A DNA stretch of 64,000 nt from Crotalaria pallida (taxonomy: Eukaryota > Streptophyta > Magnoliopsida > Fabales > Fabaceae): the NCBI GenBank assembly GCA_037953625.1, contig CM075653.1:5270001-5334000 (forward strand). Reading direction: 5' to 3'. The translations under genes were made by a program, and so were the position numbers. Every line of letters starts with the position of its first letter. Positions within the stretch are counted from its first letter, which is position 1. This document shows positions 55,750 to 64,000 of this stretch, one piece after another. The notes beneath the pieces were generated by a model, which saw only the letters and a program-made list of their open reading frames with translations, had not been told where the DNA came from and did not search any database.

Positions 55750-56420
55750 ATTAATCACCGAAATGAATTAAGGGTTTGTTCCGCAACTTTCTTGTAACTG
55801 TGAATTAGTAACTTGTACCTGTGAGCTTGTAGGTGCAAAGGTAGCTGAGAGTTGTGAGCTTATAGCTGGAACCTTATAGCTATTTAGTTGACTACTTTTT
55901 GAAATAGTGTTATTCGGTCAAACTAGCTTTTGAAGTAGCTAAAAATTATTAAATGACCGAAAAAGACATACAACATTATATTTAATATTTTAATTTATTC
56001 ATTTTATTCTTTATTTATTAAATTAACAGTTAATTAATTAATTAATTTTAAAATTAGAAAATTATAATTAATTAGATTCATTTTTTATTTATTAATTATG
56101 TTTTTAATAATTAATTATAACAAAATTATTTAATTATAAGTAATAATAATTAAATACACAATTAATTAAAAATTAAATTGTCGTTAGGGTAAGTAAATAA
56201 TTTTGAAACTTTTTTGAGAGTATAATTGGTATATGTATTATTGAAGGTTAATTTGGTCTCTTGAAAGCTACTTGAAGTAACTTTCTAAAAACTAGCTTTC
56301 AAAAGCTACAAGTTCCTGTTTTAAAAGCTATAAGCGCCTTCTAATTTTGTGTTCACCAAACGAGACTAATAGCTTATTGACTGAATTAAAAACTCTTAAC
56401 TAGTTAAAAAGCTCCTAGCT
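55750..56420. other. Probable degraded DNA-transposon remnant
   Basis: The left end GGGTTTGTTCCGCAACTTT and a right part reading TTCACCAAACGAGAC suggest a hAT/Harbinger-type non-autonomous element with AGCT-rich interior, but the inverted ends are too diverged to fix. Confidence 0.4.
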
Positions 56421-56518
56421 AAGCATGCCAAAGAAAGCCAAGTCTTTTGTTTAGTTTTGGTTGCTCATTTGTCTTACTTGCAAACCATCGAGGAAGTGAA
56501 AAGCATTGCATATACTTT

Positions 56519-57030
56519 AAGCTTAATTATGTTATAAGTTTTTGAAGTTTGGGGTACTTTTGCCAGATATTTTTATTCTTATCTTTTTCATTGTTTGACT
56601 CTCTGAAGTTACTTCTGGGTTTGCCACATATCCCTACTACCAATTCTGCCCAATTTTGCTGACATATAACATCAGAATCCTAGTCAGACACAGGAAGTTG
56701 GCCACGTGGTGTCGCGTGATGTCAAACGAGCAAGATGACCTATCTCTTCAATCTTTTTTTTTTTTTCTTTAAGTAAAAATATAAAAATATTAAATTTTTT
56801 AGTATTTTAATTAAAAAAAAGATCTTCGCCCACGTGTCACCACATGCCTAACCTCCTGTGTCTGACTAAAATTCGGATGTTACATATCAAATTTGGCAAG
56901 ATTAGTAGTAGGAGTATATGACAAACTCAGAAATAACTTTGGGAAGTCAGACATTGGAAAAAAAAAAAGAATAAAGGTGTTTGGCAAAAGTACTCTAAAC
57001 TTCCTGGACTTGTAACATAATTAAGCCTAT
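56519..57030. mobile_element. Long-TIR foldback element
   Basis: Arms of about 170 bp are inverted copies: GCTTAATTATGTTATAAGTT with GGGGTACTTTTGCCAGAT on the left, and GACTTGTAACATAATTAAGC on the right. A 300-bp relative lies at 52434. No coding capacity. Confidence 0.85.
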
Positions 57031-57347
57031 ACTTTATTCATATTTTGTGTTACTTGTGTTACTTTATGCGCTATGTGCAAAATGTAAAAGTAGATCAAAA
57101 AAATTATAAAATAAACTAATTTAAATTAAACTTTTTACTAATTTTTACACTTTAGCACATGAAGTAATACAAGGTATGAGACAACATACATCAAAGTTAT
57201 TTGAAGCTTTGAAAATCTCCATGTGATGATCTATATAGTATAGATAAGGGTGGGAATGAGTTAAGCCTTATTAACAAAAATATGTTTGGCTTGTATTCTA
57301 AACTCGAGGCTCAAGCATGATTTATTGGTTAGTCATAGACTAAATTT

Positions 57348-58376
57348 TAAGCGAGATTTAGTTCCCAACCTCCACATTTTAGTCCCCAGCTCCAAAAAAA
57401 TTTAATCCCAAAAATACTCTTCTCTATATTCCTAACCTTTACCCTCTCTTCCATTCATTCAAAAATCCCAAACCTCATTTCCCTGCTACACCCAAACTCT
57501 TCTCACTCATCCAAATCGTTCTCTCACTCATCCCTCGTCGAAGAAGAGCGCATTGCTACCCCCAATTCGTTTTCGTAATTTCCAACTAACTATTGTCAAA
57601 AAATCATTTTCCGACACGGGGTCTAAAAATCCTTTTTTTTTTGTTTACATGGGGTCTGAGACTAGAACCCATGACCTGGGGGAGGGGGAAATCCTAAGTG
57701 TCCTTGCAGCCACCAACTGGGCTGTCTTACGCGGACCAAAAATCATTTTTCAATTGAAAACAAACATGTTTTTTTTTTCAACAAGAGGTTGTCAGAATTT
57801 ACTTAAACAGAATTGAACTACCTTATATTTTGTATTATACCATGCTTAATTATCCACTAATTTACTTAAACAATTGTGTTTCTCCATCTCTTCGTTCTGC
57901 TCCATTAACACTGCAGTAATAAATACAAATTTATCAGCATTTATTCATTCACATTTGTATGAACAACAAACTGTTTTGACATAAAAAGATTTGCATAAAA
58001 ATTATTGTTTTTGACAACCAGGTATTAGAAAAAGTTACGAAAAGTCATTACCATATTTTGCCACACCCGTGTCGAAAAATTAATACATTTTCGACACCGG
58101 TGTGTTGGAATACCATTAGTGGCAAAAAAAAAAAAGAGAAACAGAAAAAGGTACCTCCCATAACACGTAAACACACTTCAATGAACGGGAATGGGGTTTG
58201 AATAGGAAAAGTTTCAGAAGTAAACATGCAAAGGAAGCTGAAAGGGTTTGGGGTTTGAATAAAAAGATGAGAAAGTTTGAGGTTTGGAGGGAAAAATAAG
58301 AACTAAGAGTATTATGACCATTTTGTTTATAAAATGGGGCTGGGGATAAAATTGGAGGACTAATTCTCACTTTAAA
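57348..58376. mobile_element. Long-TIR foldback element with a SINE inside
   Basis: The left AAGCGAGATTTAGTTCCC and TTTTAGTCCCCAGCTCC pair with the right GGGGCTGGGGATAAAATTGG and AGGACTAATTCTCACTTTAA. The body is about 1 kb without a recognisable gene. Confidence 0.75.
57637..57736 (-). mobile_element. tRNA-derived SINE, family 1
   Basis: The minus strand reads GTCCGCGTAAGACAGCCCAG, GGGTTCTAGTCTCAGACC and an A-rich end. AAAAATC[C/A]TTTTT flanks at 57624 and 57738 are a near-perfect target duplication. Confidence 0.88.
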
Positions 58377-58449
58377 CCTTGGCTCTACCTATTTCAAAGT
58401 AAACAAATACTTATATTTACCAATTGATACTTCACTTCATACTTCCAGT

Positions 58450-58740
58450 AGTATACTCCCTCCGGTCCTATTTATAAATCATATTCTAGAAGAATTTTTT
58501 GGTCCTATTTATAAGTCATTTTGTATTTTCTAGGAGATATTTATTGTTATTTTCTCTTATTTGCCCTATGCTCATTAATGTGAAGTAATACAATGTGAAA
58601 TTTTCAATGCAAGTTAAGAGGGTAAGATTGTAATGTTGAAGTATTTTTTTTAAAATTTCAAGAAATCTAACTACTTCATTGATTCATGTGATATGGTTAA
58701 GTATGCCCTATAAATAAGACCAAAGACAGTAACAATTTTA
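58450..58740. mobile_element. Stowaway-like MITE
   Basis: TACTCCCTCCGGTCCTATTT on the left pairs with GCCCTATAAATAAGACCAAAG on the right, less cleanly. Confidence 0.65.
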
Positions 58741-59007
58741 GAAACTATATCAACAATAATAGTTAGTTATCTCCTCACACCAACTCAAATTGTGACATAT
58801 GGCTCAATAAAACACTCATCTTCACCACTTCCAACGCAAACTCCATGCCAAACTGCCACTCCATCACCTCATCCCCTTTGACCGTCATCCTCCAATCACC
58901 ACTGCCAGTCTGCCATTGCATTTTCAGATCTAAATCCCATATGTGCCCTTTACGGCTCCACCCACCATACCTCATGTTCTTCGATTGACCTTCATTCTTT
59001 TTCCGAT

Positions 59008-59480
59008 TTCTTTGGTCCTTTATTTTTTTTTTAAATTTAGTTTAGTCATTTCGTCATAATAATGTTAATTTTATTCTGAATATTTACATTTATTGTCTTT
59101 TCATCGATAAATCTCAACATATATTCCTATGGTTTCATTAATAAAGCTCTGACTACCATTTCGGTTAATATTTTTATCACACTATCATCTCTGTCTTCCA
59201 TATTGATCAATCACCACTCAAGCTAGTTTGTTCCACTATTGGCGAAACAACACCATTATTCCTAGCCTTCGCGGGGTGGTGGCCTGAAATTATTTTCGGA
59301 TTTTGGCTAAATTTTCCAGTTTTCGGTAATGTGTGTTAATATATATTTCGATAAAACTAATACTACTATAATGGAATGACCAAATTGATTTTTTTTTAAA
59401 AAATAAAGGACCATAATAAGTCCAAAAAAAATTAAGGACTAAAATGAATCTTGAAAATAAAATAAATTATCAAAAACGTA
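59008..59480. mobile_element. Long-TIR foldback element
   Basis: GGTCCTTTATTTTTTTTTTA and TTAGTCATTT on the left pair inverted with AATGACCAAATTG and AAATAAAGGACC on the right, then AATTAAGGACTAAAATGAAT. Non-coding. Confidence 0.6.
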
Positions 59481-59696
59481 ATTAAGCCTTATTATTTTGT
59501 GTGGCCCCATTTCTTTTTTATTGCCTTTATCTCTAATAAATATAAGCACTAAATAATTGTTTTTTTATAAGCTCTTATCTCAATTTTCAATGACACTAAT
59601 TACTTCTTTTCACAAACACCCTTATTATTTACTTAACACTTTTTAGAGTCTTAATGATAATTATAGGTATAACTTTGAAAAAGTATATCAAATACT

Positions 59697-59980
59697 CTCT
59701 TCGTCCCTATATATAAGACCCTATTGATAGATTTCATGATCATTAAGAAATTTGGTTAATGTAATTAATTATATTGAAAATGTGAACATTTGATATGTTT
59801 TTTTTCATAAGTATCCTTATAAATATTATTGGGAATCTAAAAAATGTTAAGTAAATAAGAATATGTTTGTGAAAAAAAGTAATTAATTGTTATGAAAATT
59901 GGTATAATATATTATAGATAGAGACAAAATAAAATTAAAGTGTCAAAATGATATTCTATTTTGGAACAGAGTGAGTACAT
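59697..59980. mobile_element. Stowaway-like MITE
   Basis: TACTCTCTTCGTCCCTATAT on the left and TATTTTGGAACAGAGTGAGTA on the right. Confidence 0.7.
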
Positions 59981-60140
59981 TATATTTACTATATAGTTGT
60001 TTTTATACTATATATATATATATATATATCTCTGTTGGAAAAAGAAAACATTAACAAAATTAATTGAATAATAAATAATAATAAAATTTGTTTTTTAATT
60101 AAATATTTAAATAAAAGTATTCAAACGTAGTTTGAAGGAG

Positions 60141-60330
60141 AAATTATTAGTTGGTCCCGGACCACCACGTCATCCGTGATTCAGGCCAATCATTGTTCGA
60201 AACATAATACAAATAATCATTCACTCTTTTTATCTTTTTTATTTTTTTATTTTATTTTTTTATTTGGCAAATTAAGATTGTCTTGGACCACGGATGATGT
60301 GGTGATCCAGGAGCAACAAATATCCTTCAT
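60141..60330. mobile_element. Foldback MITE, same family type as 49169-49352
   Basis: AATTATTAGTTGGTCCCGGA, CCACGTCATCCGTGATTCAG on the left. The right side reads CTTGGACCACGGATGATGTG and GGTGATCCAGGAGCAAC, an inverted relationship. Confidence 0.65.
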
Positions 60331-61726
60331 GATATTTTTGCATCCATACTCTCGATCTCACCTATGATGCCTTGCAATTTTTTTAACTCTCATATTGGTT
60401 GATATATATATTGAGCCACCGTACCAGAACCACCTTTGTTTTTTTTTTTTTCATTAGCAAATGATATTTTTATTAAAACCAAAGAGAGCACAAGTTTTGC
60501 TCCCAAATATATACCAACAATTTCAGTGTTTCGGATTATACATTGTAATATTAGTAACTAATGAAAGGAACTAATTTACAGTAGTACTGATCTGATCTCT
60601 TGCATAATGTGTGCCATATATCACCTATAACATCGACTCTCACTGTATATATTGTTTAATAATACAAGTCATAAGATCTAATAGCCATTGTGAGTATGTG
60701 AGTAGCAAAAACCTGTATGCTTTCCTTAGCTTTAAGAATAGTCACCTACTAAAGATTCTCTCAAAGCTTGGTCACATGGTTCCTTCGTATTTTGAATGTG
60801 AATAAATTATTTGTTAATTTAATTGATGATGGATCGCTTTGGGAGAAGACAGAAACCTAGCAATATTTTGTTAACGGAAAAAGAAACGGAGCAGAAAGGA
60901 TGAAACGGCCTTAAGAGGACATATTAAGCATTTTATTTGTTGGCGCAATATTATTGGTTGGGCTTAAGGAGACAGAGAAAATTTGGGACAGAAAATCTTC
61001 ACTTATTAGTGAAAGATGGCTTGGGTAATATAATGGTGACCAATGAGTGGTTTAAGGAATAAGAAAAACAATTTATTAAAAAAACGAAAAAAAAAGTGGG
61101 ACATGATTTAATTGGTTTGAAGAGATAAACTCTCTCCTGTATCGAGAAACACTTTTCTATATATTTATTAATGGAATAAATATGCAAGTCAAAATATAGC
61201 CATAATTAACCAAGTAACACATACGAAAAGCTGGATGACAATAAATCAATAATCAAAATATGAAACAAAATCAAAATTTTTGTAACTCCACAATTATAGG
61301 AACTCGTCTAAAAGGACACCCCATAATAATCATGTCCACTCAAATCTCCCCTCCCCTTTTCTCTCCGAGACTTCTAAGGAAAGAAAACCTTCCCATTTTT
61401 CCATTCCCCTCTTAACATCATGCATGGCTAGCTACCTTCATGTTCCTTCCATCTTTTCCTAGTTGCTCCCTTCCTTCGGGGTCCTTCAATCTCATTTGAA
61501 GGAACCACTCTCCACTAATTTTTGACATCAATTTATTAACCATATAGTTCATTAGAGATTTTTATTTTATATATATAATTTTTTTTGGTTCACATTGTTC
61601 TTGAATTAAAAGATTACTTAGAACATACATAAGCATATAAACATACGTTACACACACATATATATACCTTTATATAATTCTTCTTGGACGTGTTTATTTG
61701 ATTCAAGACGACCCTTTAGAAGAAGA
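60331..61726. other. Intergenic region upstream of the kinase gene
   Basis: No gene is seen; short frames here have no family look. TATA-like stretches at 61658-61666 and 61669-61677 lie 50-70 bp before the kinase ATG and could serve as its core promoter. C/T-rich runs at 61340-61420 are present. Confidence 0.5.
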
Positions 61727-63695
61727 ATGAATTGCTTACCGTGTTTTTCCTCTAACAAAAGTAAGAAAAGCAATAGCTTCAAGAAGGAACCAGGACCTAT
61801 ACCACAAGAAAACAACGTGATAACAAAACCACCAGGTAAGTTCCTATAGCAACATTTTATTATATAGTTCATATAAAAATTGTCTAGATAAATAACTCAG
61901 GATATGCAAAATTAAATTATAGAAGGTCCTCTCTAAAATCAAACAATTCTATCAAATCGAATATGATTGTGTTGATACTTGATAGCATTATATATACAAT
62001 TATACAAATAATATCAATGAACCCGATTATCGAAATTGCTCAGGTAACATTTTTATTTATTTTTTTAATCTTGTAGAATCTTATTTCTTGGTTAGATGAA
62101 GGAATGGAGGTAGAATTTGGAAAAATGTGTTATCACTTGGATTATCTAATGAATTTCTTGTTTGTAATTGTTTTACTTTTAGCAATTTTTGTGTTTTTTC
62201 TTTACTCATCTGCATGGCTATAAAATGTTGTTGTGGTGAAATGCAGTAGATGTAAAGAAACCAAGGGCAGAAGACTCAAACCAAGTTGATCCTTCAAATA
62301 TTCAAGCACACAATTTCACTTTCCGCGAGCTAGCAACTGCAACGAAGAATTTCCGCCAAGAATGCCTCATGGGCGAAGGTGGCTTTGGCAGAGTGTATAA
62401 GGGTACAATTCCTGCATCAGGGCAGGTTATATCTATATCTACAACTAATTGTGTTATTTTTTTCCACACATACTATGTAACATTTAGTATGCGGACGGAA
62501 CAAGCCAGAAGAGGATGTTCTGTTATGTTTTCTTTGGTTCTGTATCTTTAACGAAATCAAAATGTTCTACTTTGTAAACCTTTTGTGTTGTTCTGTTATG
62601 TTCTGTTCTGTTAAACAGTATATCCCCAAACACATAACAAAACTTACTTTTGTTTGGTTCTATTCCATTCTGATGTATCTGTCGAACGCTACTTGCTCTG
62701 CCACGATGCACTCACTTAATATGCACCAAAGCATTATACTTGCATAAAAGTAAATTCAGTAATGTCTTTTCTTTATAGGTGGTAGCCGTGAAGCAACTCG
62801 ACCGAAATGGAATGCAAGGTGGCAGCAAGGAATTTCTGGTTGAGGTTTTGATGTTAAGTCTCTTGCACCATGACAATCTGGTTAAATTAGTCGGTTATTG
62901 TGCTGACGGGGATCAACGTCTTTTGGTTTATGAATTCATGCAAGGGGGCTCTCTTGAACACTGTCTTTTTGGTAATCACTACTCATCCTTCTTTTCTTAG
63001 TTCGAACTTCGAAGAGCTTATAAAATGCGTATTTGAGCTTAAAAGAACAGCTTATGAAGATAGCTTGCAAAAGTAGTTCATAATATTTCTGTAAGCTCTT
63101 TTTATACAATTTTAATAAGCTTATAAGAGAAGGAAATTAAAATAAATTTCAAAAAGGTTTATTAAATAAACACTTAATTAAGTCGTTTATCCAAGCACTT
63201 TCAATTAGATTATGGTTAGTTTTGGTCCAATTATTCCCTTTCTCCACTCAATTATTGTAATTTGTGAAACTAAAGTAAGGTACAATTTGTGGTTTTGGTG
63301 CAGAGAGGGGACCGGATGAACCTCCATTAGATTGGTATAGCAGAATGAAAATAGCATCTAGTGCTGCAAAAGGACTATGGTACTTGCATGACAGGGCCAA
63401 TCCACCAGTTATATACCGCGACTTGAAATCTTCCAACATTTTACTTGATAATGAATTTAATGCAAAATTATCAGATTATGGACTAGCCAAACTAGCTGGT
63501 AAAGATAAGATGAACATGGTGCCCACAAGAGTTATGGGTACCTATGGTTATAGTGCTCCTGAGTACGTAAGAACAGGTAACCTCACATTGAAATCGGATG
63601 TCTACAGTTTCGGAGTTGTGTTACTAGAGCTCATAACCGGACGAAAAGCCGTTGACACAACAAAACCCAATGATGAGCAGAATCTAGTTTCATGG
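61727..63695 (+). CDS. Receptor-like cytoplasmic kinase (PBL/RLCK VII type), 5' part
   Basis: Exons 61727-61835, 62247-62425, 62779-62971 and 63304-63695 join in phase to 291 codons; the gene continues past the window. The N-terminus MNCLPCFSSNKSKKSN has cysteines 3 and 6 for palmitoylation but no Gly2, so no myristoylation. Kinase motifs: GEGGFGRVYKG (P-loop), VVAVKQLD (catalytic Lys), LLVYEFMQGGSLEHCLF, VIYRDLKSSNILLD (catalytic loop, RD type), SDYGLAKL (DFG replaced by DYG, known in this group), TRVMGTYGYSAPEY (activation segment) and SDVYSFGVVLLELITGRKAV. The family relays signals from cell-surface immune and growth receptors at the plasma membrane by Ser/Thr phosphorylation. The last donor follows NLVSW. 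It is intact over all visible exons. Confidence 0.93.
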
Positions 63696-64000
63696 GTAAA
63701 TTATGACTAACATTCTCTTTTAGACATCGTTTTGCCTTATAATAATATCTGTGACTATGATTATGGACATGGTAGTTTTAGGATCATATGAACTTAGAAA
63801 CTTTTTTAAATGGTCATGACAGTAAAGAAACTTTTAATTCTGACCCGTTATCCATGTAACTTTTTTTAACATACAAGGTGCTCTCACTAGACATACCACC
63901 TATTAGTTATTACTTATTATAGGACAATAGTGATTGGAATTGGATTCTCTGCATTCAACTTTTTATCTGCATGAAATCTCAACCATTCATAAAACTTTTT
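63696..64000 (+). other. Intron of the kinase gene running off the window
   Basis: It begins with GTAAATTATG after the TGG codon. No further kinase exon (subdomains X-XI) is seen before the edge. Confidence 0.7.

Noticed and set aside
1..64000. CRISPR arrays, bacterial operons or prophage
   Set aside because: Repeats present are transposon, satellite or microsatellite in type, and gene structure is eukaryotic with introns.

Overview
The window is nuclear DNA of a flowering plant, most likely a eudicot and possibly a legume. It is AT-rich, has GT-AG introns, and is packed with plant-type transposable elements: Tekay-like Ty3/gypsy, Ty1/copia, a Cassandra TRIM with 5S rRNA-like LTRs, a RICESLEEPER-type hAT, LINEs, SINEs and many MITEs. 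The species cannot be fixed from the sequence. Only two ordinary host genes look usable. One is an intact three-exon F-box/PP2-B10-like gene (minus strand, 51841-49351). The other is the 5' part of a receptor-like cytoplasmic kinase gene (plus strand, from 61727), which runs off the right edge.

Layout. 1-7130: broken LINE pieces interrupted by a complete 2.98 kb LTR retrotransposon (768-3746, target duplication GTAGG). Its interior has no pol but carries fragments of host genes: enoyl-CoA hydratase, an NRAMP metal transporter half, and unidentified coding-like sequence. 6803-13129 and 33788-35518: two copies of a duplicated segment, each with a truncated PP2-B F-box pseudogene; an antisense copia relic lies between them, itself hit by a Tekay-type solo LTR and a Cassandra element. 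13130-33779: a three-level nest. A hAT transposon (8-bp target duplication ATCTGGCA) is split inside its transposase gene by a non-autonomous LTR element (14581-31234, ACAAG duplication, two 880-bp LTRs). That element carries a spliced antisense plant-mobile-domain gene, and is itself split by a Tekay-like chromovirus (about 16071-26925).

35519-41344: AT-rich intergenic DNA with foldback elements, a SINE and a CCGAGC-rich repeat. 41345-51841: a tandem duplication of the PP2-B locus. The left copy is a decayed exon 3 with a 27-base C run, cut by a copia element and followed by a second Tekay-type LTR. The right copy is the intact gene, whose stop codon is formed by a MITE insertion. 51842-61700: intergenic DNA crowded with MITEs, long-TIR foldback elements and five SINEs. 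61727 to the end: the kinase gene.

There is no operon-like cooperation here. The story is one of a local F-box/PP2 gene family being duplicated, decayed and repeatedly invaded. Duplicated segments provide empty sites that date insertions relative to one another. The strongest candidates for something new are the host-gene-capturing retrotransposon with its 455-codon chimeric frame, the antisense PMD gene within an LTR element, and a reading frame conserved inside both Tekay LTRs.
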